Below are positions 7,102-14,054 of a stretch of 19,207 nucleotides of DNA, one piece after another. A program made the position numbers and the translations under genes. The stretch comes from an uncultured Bacteroidales bacterium (GTDB lineage: Bacteria; Bacteroidota; Bacteroidia; Bacteroidales; F082), in contig CALFIT010000158.1 in NCBI GenBank assembly GCA_937877465.1, positions 1 to 19,207 of the forward strand, written 5' to 3'. The first letter of the stretch is position 1; each line of letters opens with the position of its first letter. Under the pieces are notes generated by a model. The model saw only the letters and a program-made list of their open reading frames with translations. It was not told the origin of the DNA and did not search any database.

Positions 7102-8362
7102 TGCTTTGTATCCTTTCTGCTTTCTTGCCCGTCAGCTTCTCCCAGCGGGCAATGATGACGTCGCAATAATTCGGGTCAATCTCCATCATATAGCACTTGC
7201 GCCCTAACTGCTCGCAAGCTATCAAGGTGGTTCCTGTGCCGCCGAAGCAGTCGAGTACTGACTTTGCGTTGCCGTTGATTTTGAGTATTTCGCCAGGCAA
7301 TGCGACAGGGAAAACGGCTTTATGTATGTCGGCATATTCGTTTTGCCCGACACATACGCGAACGATTGCTGACACGTTGCCACGGAAATTGCCGTACTTT
7401 AGCACACGGGTTGCATCCTTTTCGCCAAACACGTAAATGAATTCAAACGTATTATTGACGATATTCGGGCACATCTGAGGTGCGGCACGGTTTTTATCCC
7501 ATATCAGAATATCGCAAAGGTTGTCAGCATGACGGGCACACCATTGAGCCAATTCACGTTTATTATCACGTAGCATCTGAATGTTGATGAACTGTTGGTC
7601 GCTGTTTTCATTCATGCGCTGCCATGATTCTTCTATCAATGTCGGCCATGTTCCCATGTTATCGTCATATTCGATGTAGAAATTATCGTCGGCATTACTG
7701 GATTGTCCTGCTACCTTGTGTTCACGCAGCCTGCCATCGTTCACTCCGTATGGCGGTGACGTGAAGGCGATGTCAGCCTTTTCCCCGTTCATCAGTTTGG
7801 AAAAATCCTCTCTACTTGTCGAGTCGCCGCACATCAGCCGGTGGTCGCCCAGCAGGATGATGTCGCCCGCCTTGGTCACGGGGTCGTAGTGCTCCTTGTC
7901 GGGGTCGAAGTCGTCCTCCGTCACCTTGTCGGCCACATCTGGTATAGCCATTCCCCACGCCTTGGCGAGGTCGTCGCCGAGGGTCTCCCTGACTTTATCC
8001 AAGTCGAGGTCGATGCCCTTGAGGGCGGTCATGTTGTCGGCCAATGCCAGCTCGCGCCCTTTGGGGCTGTCGAGGGTGAGGTCGGTGCGCTGCACCACCA
8101 CCAGTTTCTTGCCATCGGAGGGGACGACGATGACATCCTCCATGCCGATGGCGGCTGCGGTCTCGGCGGTCGAGTTGCCAGCGATGATGTTGCCGTCCTT
8201 GTCGACGAGGATGGAACGTCCGGCCCCGAACTTGCGCAGCGAGTCATCGAGCAGCTTCTGCCCGAACTCGGTGTGCCTGTTGAAATTCTCGCCGTCGGGA
8301 GTGAGGTCGGCGAGAGTCTTGATTTCCTTTTCCATATCGTTTTTTTTTGCAAAATTAGTCAT
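7088..8362 (-). CDS. ParB-like domain fused to DNA methyltransferase (beta class, SPPY)
   Basis: Seen: a 424-aa protein. Residues about 12-110 form a ParB/sulfiredoxin-like domain (DKDGNIIAGNSTAETAA). The methyltransferase has motif IV TSPPYG at 201-206 and the SAM-binding motif I DCFGGTGTTLIACEQLGR at about 371-388, giving the beta-class order. Known: SPPY is commonest in N4-cytosine enzymes but also occurs in N6-adenine ones; ParB-MTase fusions are frequent in phages, where they protect phage DNA from host restriction. The target-recognition part (about 7300-7700) is near 40-45% GC against about 65% on its flanks, suggesting domain exchange. The ATG at 8360-8362 overlaps the nuclease stop as ATGA; the ATG at 8335 is an alternative start. 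Confidence 0.85.
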   Translation of the reverse strand: MTNFAKKNDMEKEIKTLADLTPDGENFNRHTEFGQKLLDDSLRKFGAGRSILVDKDGNIIAGNSTAETAAAIGMEDVIVVPSDGKKLVVVQRTDLTLDSPKGRELALADNMTALKGIDLDLDKVRETLGDDLAKAWGMAIPDVADKVTEDDFDPDKEHYDPVTKAGDIILLGDHRLMCGDSTSREDFSKLMNGEKADIAFTSPPYGVNDGRLREHKVAGQSSNADDNFYIEYDDNMGTWPTLIEESWQRMNENSDQQFINIQMLRDNKRELAQWCARHADNLCDILIWDKNRAAPQMCPNIVNNTFEFIYVFGEKDATRVLKYGNFRGNVSAIVRVCVGQNEYADIHKAVFPVALPGEILKINGNAKSVLDCFGGTGTTLIACEQLGRKCYMMEIDPNYCDVIIARWEKLTGKKAERIQSNGND

Positions 8363-8712
8363 TTTTTTTCCAGATAGTTGTCGATGATGTTGATGAAGAG
8401 CTCGATCGAGCGGATGATGACGTAGCGGTATCCGTGCCGCTCGGCTTCTTGCGCCCATGCCTTCTGCTCGGGCGACTGCCTGCCCGTCGGTGTCTTCATC
8501 TCGATGCAGAGGCCGTGGTAGTCGGCATTGGGGACCAGCAGGATGAGGTCGGCGACACCGGCGACGACGCCCTCGGCCTTGAGCCTGCCAGCCGTGGCCT
8601 TGCTCCTCGCTCCACCGTTTGGCACGGCGAAGAGCAGGGAGGCGAGGTCACGGTGCTGGTATCTGAACCACTGGACGCAAGCGGCTTGCAGGTTATGCTC
8701 GTCTTGGTTCAT
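8359..8712 (-). CDS. VRR-NUC domain nuclease
   Basis: The 117-aa product starts MNQDEHNLQAACVQWFRYQH; the longer frame to 8829 is unlikely because it overlaps the previous gene. VRR-NUC (PD-(D/E)XK superfamily) residues are clear: E5 in the first helix, AVPNGGARSKATAGRLKAEG, GVADLILLVP with the catalytic Asp, GLCIEMKTPTGRQSPEQKAW with the Glu-x-Lys pair, and a terminal strand. It is a standalone phage version, probably acting on branched or single-stranded DNA during replication, recombination or packaging. It sits directly before the methyltransferase with an ATGA overlap, so a modification/cleavage pairing is possible, but such nucleases are also common alone in replication modules. Confidence 0.85.
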   Translation of the reverse strand: MNQDEHNLQAACVQWFRYQHRDLASLLFAVPNGGARSKATAGRLKAEGVVAGVADLILLVPNADYHGLCIEMKTPTGRQSPEQKAWAQEAERHGYRYVIIRSIELFINIIDNYLEKK

Positions 8713-8945
8713 CTTCTTGAGAATTGGTAAGGTTCGCGGTTGCGTTTCTCGATCTCGGCAAGGATCTTGTCGAGTTCTGTCATGCGTCGGATGCGTATCC
8801 TTTTGCAAGGGCGGTCGTTTTTCAGACAAAACATTATATACTGGTACGAGACCGACAGTGCGGATGCGGCATAACGCGCGGATGGAAATACCCTGCCGTC
8901 GTCGGCGCAGATGGACACGGTGTATCTTTTGCCTATCCTTTGCAA
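8709..8945 (-). CDS. Small basic hypothetical protein (start uncertain)
   Basis: The frame has no early ATG. A TTG at 8943-8945 overlapping the end of the upstream gene gives 78 aa, and a GTG at 8916-8918 gives 69 aa. The product has KRYTVSICADDGRVFPSARYAASALSVSYQYI, then a basic patch (KRIRIRRM) and an acidic/basic helix to the C-terminus. The pattern 'residues required in the parameter string, then SARYAA...SVSYQYI' recalls small helix-turn-helix segments in which a sequence is matched to numbered positions, but I cannot assign a family. The stop overlaps the nuclease start as ATGA, which supports a real gene. Confidence 0.55.
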   Translation of the reverse strand: MQRIGKRYTVSICADDGRVFPSARYAASALSVSYQYIMFCLKNDRPCKRIRIRRMTELDKILAEIEKRNREPYQFSRR

Positions 8946-9715
8946 GTCGTTTTTCTTGATTCTTTTACGGATACTCGATTCGGCCACTCTTGGCAGGCCT
9001 TGCCGTCGAGCAGGCACCAGTTGGCCTTCTTGTTGCGTTTGATTCCGTCCTCGCCGTATGTTCCCCATTGCTTGAAAAAGAATGGGACGCCTTGCTCGGC
9101 GCATTGGCGTTGGATGTTTAGCACCCATTCTTTATTCATTTTTCGGGCTTGTGGGCCGCTTTCGCCGCCCACGATGACCCAATCAATGCCCTCAAGGTCT
9201 AACGCTCCCAAGTCGCCCAAAAGAGGCTCGCACGAAAGAAAAGTCACAGGTGCTCCACAGGTTTCCTTTATTTCCTTCAAAAAGTACATCCGTTCCTTGA
9301 CTTTGTAATGTTCGACTGTCACACCGAGCCAAACATTGTCAGGTACATAGCCTCTCAAAGTGAAGTATTGGTGCATTAAGTTTGCACGCTTGGTAAGCAG
9401 CTGGTAGGTATGCTGCGGTGTTGCTTCGATTACATCCATCACCCTATCCACAAACTCAAACGGAACATCCTTGTGGAAAAGGTCGGCCATCGAGCAAACG
9501 AAAAACATCGAAGGCTCCTTGACCTTCTTTGGCTCGTTGAGTGCTTCGGGGTGAAGTGTCAGCTTGAAGCCGTTGGCATAGCGTTTCTGCCCCATGCCTT
9601 GCAATCGTCTTGCCATAACCTCGGCGTAGCAGTGAGCGCAGCCAGCGGAAATCTTGGTACATCCCGTTACGGGATTCCAAGTCCGTTCAGTCCATGCGAT
9701 TTTTGTCTTGTTCAT
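8933..9715 (-). CDS. Phage Gp37/Gp68 (DUF5131) family protein, radical-SAM-like Cys motif
   Basis: A 260-aa protein starting MNKTKIAWTERTWNPVTGCT, the conserved opening of the phage Gp37/Gp68 family. Cys19, Cys26 and Cys29 (CTKISAGCAHCY) form a three-cysteine cluster like that of radical SAM enzymes, and later FVCSMADLFH, YQLLTKRA, WLGVTVEH, LSCEPLLGDL and VIVGGESGPQARKM match the same family. The biochemical role is not settled as far as I know; a nucleic-acid modification or repair enzyme using an iron-sulfur cluster is inferred. The gene is lower in GC (near 47%) than its neighbours and is preceded by the 54-bp repeat, so it may be a later acquisition. Confidence 0.85.
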   Translation of the reverse strand: MNKTKIAWTERTWNPVTGCTKISAGCAHCYAEVMARRLQGMGQKRYANGFKLTLHPEALNEPKKVKEPSMFFVCSMADLFHKDVPFEFVDRVMDVIEATPQHTYQLLTKRANLMHQYFTLRGYVPDNVWLGVTVEHYKVKERMYFLKEIKETCGAPVTFLSCEPLLGDLGALDLEGIDWVIVGGESGPQARKMNKEWVLNIQRQCAEQGVPFFFKQWGTYGEDGIKRNKKANWCLLDGKACQEWPNRVSVKESRKTTCKG

Positions 9716-9732
9716 TTTCCTTTGTCTTTAAA

Positions 9733-9786
9733 AGCCCGCTGTACCTTGGCGGAGCCTCGGCTCGGAAGGCCTTGGCGGGCTGGGTT
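9733..9786. repeat. 54-bp structured intergenic repeat, copy A
   Basis: Identical, base for base, to 15032-15085. Outer arms AGCCCGC (9733-9739) and GCGGGCT are complementary, the middle holds GAGCCTCGGCTC (self-complementary GAGC/GCTC), and CCTTGGCGG occurs twice as a direct repeat. It starts 5 nt after the stop of the upstream gene and fills most of the 76-nt gap before the Gp37/Gp68 gene. On the minus strand the closing arm is followed by TTTT, so weak termination is possible. Confidence 0.9.
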
Positions 9787-9791
9787 GTGTT

Positions 9792-10172
9792 TTAGAACGG
9801 CAGGTCGTCTTGCGTTTCGGCTTTGGCGGGCTGGTACGCCACGCCTTGCGGCTGCTGTTGGATGCCAGGCGTTGCGGCTGGCACCTCTGCGGCGATGCCC
9901 CAGCACTTGCATTCCGTGAACCATCGTTCAGCGTTTGTTTTCTGGTCGGTCCAGCTTCGGCTTTCCACGTCGAATCTGACGCGGTAAAGTTTGCCTGGCT
10001 GACATTGGTAGACCGTTTCGCACATGTTGTTGAAGGCGGTGACGGCGATTGTCTTTGGATAGTGTTCGATAGTTTCGAAGATAGCCGTGACCTTGCGCCA
10101 CGGGTTGCCGGTCGATTGGCTCACACCCTCTTGGGTGTCGGAGTGACCTTTGTAGTAGGCTAACATTTCCAT
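9792..10172 (-). CDS. DUF3127-like single-stranded DNA-binding protein
   Basis: A 126-aa protein with EGVSQSTGNPWRKVTAIFET and YPKTIAVTAFNN at the N-terminus, the conserved strands of the DUF3127 OB-fold family found in Bacteroidota. It ends in a flexible Pro/Gln-rich tail and the acidic tip ETQDDLPF, very like the SSB C-terminal tip (DDxPF) that recruits partner proteins. It therefore probably coats phage single-stranded DNA in replication or ERF-mediated annealing and docks helper enzymes. It lies 13 nt after the previous gene. The second ATG (10166) is a possible start. Confidence 0.82.
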   Translation of the reverse strand: MEMLAYYKGHSDTQEGVSQSTGNPWRKVTAIFETIEHYPKTIAVTAFNNMCETVYQCQPGKLYRVRFDVESRSWTDQKTNAERWFTECKCWGIAAEVPAATPGIQQQPQGVAYQPAKAETQDDLPF

Positions 10173-10185
10173 AATTTACAGATTT

Positions 10186-10962
10186 TTAATTGATTAAATT
10201 TTCAAACAGTTCTTGTCCATATTTGTCGAGGTATTCCTTCCAGTCGAAAGGCGTGTTGGTCGGCAGGGGCGTCAATATATCTGACGGCCTTTTGCCGAGA
10301 GTGTTGCACCCGCGAAGCCAGTCAAGGACGGCGAGGCGCACGGCTTGCGCCCAGACGTAGCAGTTCACCTTGGCTTCCTCATTTGACAGGCGGTGGTGGT
10401 GATTGGCGCGGCGGTCGGTGTTGACGATCGGCAGCGCGTCGATGAAGAAGTGGCTGGCTGCCTTTGCGTCGAGCTGGCCTCGCATTACAAGATAGCCGTA
10501 TTCACGCTTTGCATCGAAGGCCGGCAGCGCGATGCAGCCTTTCAGCGGCTTGTCGGGGTCGGCTACAGCATGGCCGTCGTTGTCCTTGAGGATGTCGGCG
10601 CAGGTGTCGAGAAAGGAGATGGTGTTGGCCTCGGTATCGGTTTTTGCCGGCACATCCTCGTAGTTGTGTACATTTGTCTTCGGCTGCCACCATATCTTCT
10701 TGACGGCATCGAAGAAGAAGGCTACGGAGATAGGCTTGTCGTTGTCGAACAGCGTCGCCGTGGTTATGGCGTCGTCGACGGTGCCGATGGGACAATCCTT
10801 GAAGTGCTTGAGCAGGTCCCCCTTGAGGCACTCCACCATCTCGTTGATGTTGGCCGGCAGTTGCCGCGAGCGTCGGAAGTACGCCTGCCTGACGTAGGAG
10901 GCGAGTGCAATCGTCAGCTCGAAGGCCGGCACCTGCTTGATTGGTGTCTTTTTATCGATCAT
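10186..10962 (-). CDS. Phage replication-region protein, unrecognised
   Basis: A 258-aa soluble protein. Residues 40-95 (MVECLKGDLLKHFKDCPIG, TVDDAITTATLFDN, ISVAFFFDAVKKIW) resemble a helix-rich segment common in replication-associated proteins of Bacteroidota phages, where 'Ai..a.l......ls....f...lk' is repeated. A His-rich HHHRLSNEEAKVN region lies at about residues 190-205. Neither Walker motifs nor a nuclease signature is visible. Position between a DUF6291-like protein and an SSB-like protein suggests a role in replication initiation or helicase loading, which is inference. The ATG overlaps the upstream stop as ATGA. Confidence 0.7.
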   Translation of the reverse strand: MIDKKTPIKQVPAFELTIALASYVRQAYFRRSRQLPANINEMVECLKGDLLKHFKDCPIGTVDDAITTATLFDNDKPISVAFFFDAVKKIWWQPKTNVHNYEDVPAKTDTEANTISFLDTCADILKDNDGHAVADPDKPLKGCIALPAFDAKREYGYLVMRGQLDAKAASHFFIDALPIVNTDRRANHHHRLSNEEAKVNCYVWAQAVRLAVLDWLRGCNTLGKRPSDILTPLPTNTPFDWKEYLDKYGQELFENLIN

Positions 10963-11774
10963 TGCGTTTCATTTTGTTCCCACGGCAGTCGCCCGCCGTG
11001 AGTGTCAAGGTATTCTTTTTGTTCGGTTTCGTTGAGAGCAGCCCAACCGATGCGCATTGTCTGGTCGTCGAAGGGGTCGAAAGGGTTGGAAGGCAGTGAA
11101 GCCGCCTGCGTGCTGCTCATCGGCACGCGTCCCGCGTCCATCCGTTGCCGGTACTTGAGCCAGTAGAGCAGCGTGGCGTAGTGGTCGTCGCTGACGTGGC
11201 TGCCGTCGGCGAGCTTGCAGGCGAGGTCGTCGATGGCGGAGTCAGCAGCCTGCTGGCCGTAGCTTTCGACGAGGTGCCGGTATTGCGCAGCCGCCATCTT
11301 GACGTTGCGCAGCACCCCGTATTTTTCGAGAGTATCACCATCCCCCTCACACGCGGGCGCGTGCGCGTTAAGCGTAGCGCACCCCTTTTTAGGGGTGTAG
11401 GATTGAGATTGGGATTGGGATTGCGATTGGGATTGGGATTGGGATTGGGATTGGGGTGCATTTGCTGACATTTGCTGGCAATTGTTGGCATTTGCTGGCA
11501 TTTGCCCGTTTTGTTCGATTTGTTTAGCCCTGCTCTTTTTGCCCGCTTCTGCCCGTTTTTGGCAGATTTGCTCGTACTTGCCCTTGTCGCGGTCGATGGC
11601 TACGGCGATGAAGCGGAAGGCCATCTTCACCTCCTTGTCACCGTTGACGTCGGGCGTGTCGCCGTCGTTGTAGGCCTGCAAAGCCCGCATCAACAGCCCG
11701 AGTTGCTCAAGGCTGAGGTCGGCTGTCAGTTCCGCCCACTCGCCCCGCCAGATGAAGTTGCGCTTGTCAGTCAT
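10959..11774 (-). CDS. DUF6291-like replication-module protein with Ser-Gln repeat linker
   Basis: A 271-aa protein. The N-terminal 80 residues (MTDKRNFIWRGEWAELTADL, then LEQLGLLMRALQAYNDGDTP and DRDKGKYEQICQKRAEAGKK) match the DUF6291 pattern of phage and ICE proteins that resemble replication organisers. About residues 85-110 are Asn/Gln-rich, then nine Gln-Ser units encoded by a near-perfect hexanucleotide repeat (11401-11456). The C-terminal domain (LEKYGVLRNVKMAAAQYRHL to the end) is helical and DnaD-like in look. The repeat-encoded linker joins two globular parts, and length changes of one unit (two codons) keep the frame. Function in initiating phage DNA replication is inferred. Confidence 0.75.
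   Translation of the reverse strand: MTDKRNFIWRGEWAELTADLSLEQLGLLMRALQAYNDGDTPDVNGDKEVKMAFRFIAVAIDRDKGKYEQICQKRAEAGKKSRAKQIEQNGQMPANANNCQQMSANAPQSQSQSQSQSQSQSQSQSYTPKKGCATLNAHAPACEGDGDTLEKYGVLRNVKMAAAQYRHLVESYGQQAADSAIDDLACKLADGSHVSDDHYATLLYWLKYRQRMDAGRVPMSSTQAASLPSNPFDPFDDQTMRIGWAALNETEQKEYLDTHGGRLPWEQNETQ
11401..11456. repeat. Hexanucleotide microsatellite inside the DUF6291-like gene
   Basis: About nine copies of a 6-bp unit (GGGATT on the plus strand, with G-to-A and G-to-C variants at two units) encode Ser-Gln pairs. The unit length of 6 lets copies be gained or lost without a frameshift. Slippage would change linker length in steps of two residues. Confidence 0.9.
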
Positions 11775-12121
11775 GCCTTGCCTCCTTCCTCAACCAACAG
11801 CTTCGCAGCGGCACGCGCCTTTGACGCACGCTTCCTCGCTGACAGTAGCTCTTTCTGGTAGCCATCCAAGAAGTCCGGCAACAACGAGCAGTCGACGACT
11901 TCGGTTGTGGCCTTTGTTAAGCCTTGCGCGATGATGTCACGGAATACGACCTCCTCGCCGTTGGCCCATCGGTAGCAGTATCCGGTGCATCTGGATTCCT
12001 TGAACAGATGGCACTGCGAGGCGCATGGCATCGACTTGTCCCAGCTGACCGCCATGTAGATGCGGTCACGGTATGCCACCAAGTCGCCTGGTTCAATGTT
12101 CTTCTTTTTTACAACTATCAT
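11771..12121 (-). CDS. Cysteine-cluster hypothetical protein
   Basis: A 116-aa protein. Residues 33, 37, 45 and 49 are cysteines in a CxxxC-x7-CxxxC arrangement (MPCASQCHLF, then ESRCTGYCYR), a likely zinc or metal site, and the N-terminus (IEPGDLVAYRDRIYMAV) resembles a small beta domain. The C-terminal third is a basic Ala/Lys helix (SARKRASKARAAAKLL). I recognise no named family. It lies in the early operon, overlapping both the upstream small gene (29 nt) and the downstream gene (ATGA). DNA or RNA binding is plausible from the basic helix only. Confidence 0.75.
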   Translation of the reverse strand: MIVVKKKNIEPGDLVAYRDRIYMAVSWDKSMPCASQCHLFKESRCTGYCYRWANGEEVVFRDIIAQGLTKATTEVVDCSLLPDFLDGYQKELLSARKRASKARAAAKLLVEEGGKA

Positions 12122-12248
12122 TTTTTCGTTTGGTTTTCGCGATTAGTTTTCTTGCAAGCCGGCGAGCCTCGTCGTCGCGCCAGTCGCCTGTCGGGTTGGC
12201 GAGCCTCTCCAACAGGCGCAGCGCGGCGCGTGTGTCCCTGTCGGCCAT
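12093..12248 (-). CDS. Small basic protein, 51 aa
   Basis: The product starts MADRDTRAALRLLERLANPT and ends RKNDSCKKEEH. The ATG (12246-12248) lies 2 nt after the Gp157 stop, and the frame runs into the next gene, overlapping it by 29 nt. A basic amphipathic helix (RRLARKLIAKTKRK) dominates. The fit between neighbours and the helical pattern support a real gene, although the overlap is longer than others here. No family is recognised. Confidence 0.6.
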   Translation of the reverse strand: MADRDTRAALRLLERLANPTGDWRDDEARRLARKLIAKTKRKNDSCKKEEH

Positions 12249-12250
12249 CG

Positions 12251-12751
12251 TCACTTGATTTGCAGGTTGTAGTTATCCACGAGGCGAGCCCCTGGCACCT
12301 CCTCACCGGCGACGATGGCCTTCTTGACCGCCGTCTTGTCGACCACGGTCTCCACCTTGGTCACCTTGAAGCGTGCGGGGATGTCGTCGGCGTTGTCGAC
12401 CTCTGTGGCTTGCGTGTGGCGCAAAAACAGGCGCAGCGTCGGCGTTTCCACCTTCGGATGGTCAAGTGCCCGCATCGCGCCCGAAAGCGTGTCAGAAAGC
12501 CTTTTTTTGGCGTTCTCGTAGAATCTTTGCAAGCCCGCGAGGCGTTCCTTCTCCGCCTTGGCTGCCATGGCCATGGCTTCGAGGTTGCGGATGGCGAGGC
12601 CGTAGTCCACGGCCTTCTCGGTGAACATCTCCTCGGTGATGGTAAGGGCCTGCTCCAGCTCGGGGGTCAGCTCCCCGCCGTTCTCTTCCAGATGGTCGAG
12701 GACGGCGAGGAGGTCGCCGCTGATGGTGTAGAGGGTGGGAATCCCGCTCAT
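12251..12751 (-). CDS. Siphovirus Gp157 family protein
   Basis: A 166-aa protein starting MSGIPTLYTISGDLLAVLDH; the longer frame to 13060 runs through two other genes. Family signs are LYTI...GELTPELEQALTI at the start, a long helix with EMFTEKAVDYGLAIRNLEAM and KAEKERLAGLQRFYENAKKR, and the C-terminal beta part with PARFKVTKVETVVDKTAVKK and EEVPGARLVDNYNLQIK. Known: Gp157 proteins occur in phage recombination modules next to annealases; their exact role is unclear. Here the gene is three genes after ERF and overlaps the coiled-coil gene by 4 nt, so it belongs to the recombination module. Confidence 0.85.
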   Translation of the reverse strand: MSGIPTLYTISGDLLAVLDHLEENGGELTPELEQALTITEEMFTEKAVDYGLAIRNLEAMAMAAKAEKERLAGLQRFYENAKKRLSDTLSGAMRALDHPKVETPTLRLFLRHTQATEVDNADDIPARFKVTKVETVVDKTAVKKAIVAGEEVPGARLVDNYNLQIK

Positions 12752-13002
12752 GGCTGGTCTCCTTCCTCCTTTTTTGCTTCGGCCAGCAACGCGGCCTTCT
12801 GAAGCTGGTAAGTGGCCACGATGCGGCCTTCTTGGTACGCCAGTTCCTGCAACCGGTCGTCGCGCTTTTTCTGCAACTTCAGGATTTCTGCTTGCAATCC
12901 TTGTCTTAGGATCGAGACCTCGCGCTCGTAACTCGCACGAACCTCTTGCCTCTCGCGTTTCAGGCGGAACTCCTCGCCTTTGATGTTGATCATTTTGTCC
13001 AT
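12748..13002 (-). CDS. Coiled-coil protein, 84 aa
   Basis: Almost the whole product (residues 8-80) is one charged helix with heptad-like spacing (KRERQEVRASYEREVSILRQ, then LQKKRDDRLQELAYQ), followed by a short acidic tail. This is a coiled coil that would dimerise or bind a neighbour. It sits between a small gene and Gp157 with an ATGA overlap, so a structural partner of the recombination proteins is likely but unproven. A second ATG 9 nt in (MINIKGEEF) is possible. Confidence 0.75.
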   Translation of the reverse strand: MDKMINIKGEEFRLKRERQEVRASYEREVSILRQGLQAEILKLQKKRDDRLQELAYQEGRIVATYQLQKAALLAEAKKEEGDQP

Positions 13003-13032
13003 TGTAGTTTTTTTTAGGTGTTGATGATTGTG

Positions 13033-13173
13033 TTAGTATGGGATGCCTGCCGCCTCGCATTCGAGCTGGTACAGGCTCTTTTCTCTTTCGTAGAGGAAGT
13101 CTTCGGCTCCTTCGCCGTAGATCTCTTCGTATTCGGCCATCGACAGTCGGTGGTATCTCTCTTCGTTCCTCAT
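13033..13173 (-). CDS. Small acidic protein, 46 aa
   Basis: The ATG (13171-13173) overlaps the ERF stop as ATGA and the frame ends in TAA at 13033-13035, filling the gap exactly. The product starts MRNEERYHRLSMAEYEEIYG and is rich in Glu and Tyr. No family recognised. It is one of several small early proteins; inhibition of a host function is a typical role for such proteins, but nothing in the sequence shows this. Confidence 0.7.
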   Translation of the reverse strand: MRNEERYHRLSMAEYEEIYGEGAEDFLYEREKSLYQLECEAAGIPY

Positions 13174-13769
13174 GGCCTGCCTCCTCTCTTTATCTCGGCA
13201 TAACGCCCGTTTGCGTAGGCCGAGAGTTGCTGGTCAGTCTTGATGAAGCTCCCCCACGCCTGTTGCAGCGTGCGGAAGTCCTCCAATGTGTCGCAGTGGT
13301 CGATGTAGTCCCGTAGCTGCTCGTCCGTCGGGCGGCTCTCGTCGGGAGCGTAGCCGTCGGGGTCGTCCTTGGCCATCTCCTCCGTCGGGATGCAGAAAAT
13401 CTGCAAGCATGCGTATTTGAAAGCCACGGCCATCGCCTTGTTGCTCGACTTGTCCGCGCTGTCCATGCCCTCGCCGATGACGGTGGCGCACACCTCCGAG
13501 CCGTCCATCGCCGTGAAGTGGTATTTCACCGTGTGGACGGTGTAGATGAGGTTGCCGCCGCTCTTGGTCTGCCGCTCCTCACGGTGGCTCTCGATGATTT
13601 CCGGCACGATGATGACGCCGTGCTCGGCAAGCAGCGGGTGTAGCGAGTTCATCACCTGGTCGATGCCTCTGAACATGAACCCCTGTTGCATGTTCTTTCG
13701 GTCCTTGCCTATCGCACCTATCTCCTTCGAGATTGCGCATAGGGATTGATAAATTTTAGGCGTTTCCAT
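13170..13769 (-). CDS. erf: ERF-family single-strand annealing recombinase
   Basis: A 199-aa protein with a strong match to the ERF superfamily: METPKIYQSLCAISKEIGAI, then GKDRKNMQQGFMFRGIDQVM, PLLAEHGVIIVPEI, SHREERQTKSGG, VKYHFTAMDGSEV and GEGMDSADKSSNKAMAVAFK followed by YACLQIFCIPTE. Erf proteins anneal complementary single strands and drive phage recombination or concatemer formation. The C-terminal part (from about 140) is variable, as usual. The neighbouring DUF3127-like protein, Gp157 and coiled-coil proteins complete a recombination module. The ATG at 13767-13769 starts the conserved N-terminus directly. Confidence 0.9.
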   Translation of the reverse strand: METPKIYQSLCAISKEIGAIGKDRKNMQQGFMFRGIDQVMNSLHPLLAEHGVIIVPEIIESHREERQTKSGGNLIYTVHTVKYHFTAMDGSEVCATVIGEGMDSADKSSNKAMAVAFKYACLQIFCIPTEEMAKDDPDGYAPDESRPTDEQLRDYIDHCDTLEDFRTLQQAWGSFIKTDQQLSAYANGRYAEIKRGGRP

Positions 13770-13774
13770 GGCTT

Positions 13775-14053
13775 TTAGAATGGTAGGTTGATGTTTTGTT
13801 TTTTGCCGATGATCATGTCAGCAAGGCTAACGGCCAGCTTCTCGTAGTTGCTCTTGTAGCTATCGCGGTCTTCCTTGACCTTCCAGAAACTGTTCTGATA
13901 GGCTTCAACGCCTTTGCGGTACGCCGCATAGATCAGCGTGGCGAGTTCCTTTGGCAGTCCGCTTTTTTGGATAAATTCACCTTCTTTGATTAGGATGTCG
14001 AGGTCTTTCGTTGCGGCCTCCTTGGTGATGTCTTGGATTTTAGTGTTTTCCAT
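13775..14053 (-). CDS. Hypothetical early protein, 92 aa
   Basis: Starts MENTKIQDITKEAATKDLDI and is mainly helical, with a C-terminal tip (KKQNINLPF) that ends in a hydrophobic pair. The segment ELATLIYAAYRKGVEAYQNS is amphipathic. No family recognised. It lies directly upstream of ERF (5-nt gap), so it may belong to the recombination module or to an early regulator. The tail INLPF recalls SSB-binding tips only loosely. Confidence 0.7.
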   Translation of the reverse strand: MENTKIQDITKEAATKDLDILIKEGEFIQKSGLPKELATLIYAAYRKGVEAYQNSFWKVKEDRDSYKSNYEKLAVSLADMIIGKKQNINLPF

Positions 14054-14054
14054 T

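Noticed and set aside
6073..7155. Plus-strand reading frame over the terminase genes (360 residues)
   Set aside because: Antisense to terL and terS, whose motifs are clear; long only because of high GC.
8350..8357. TAATTTTG as a promoter for the methyltransferase
   Set aside because: It matches the -7 consensus but no TTG/TTTG lies at a suitable distance upstream, and it falls at the overlap of two coupled genes.
9733..9786. 54-bp element as an insertion sequence
   Set aside because: Too short, codes for nothing and shows no target-site duplication; kept as a structured repeat.
11924..12802. Plus-strand reading frame over the Gp157 region (292 residues)
   Set aside because: Antisense to Gp157 and neighbouring coupled genes; composition typical of a shadow frame.
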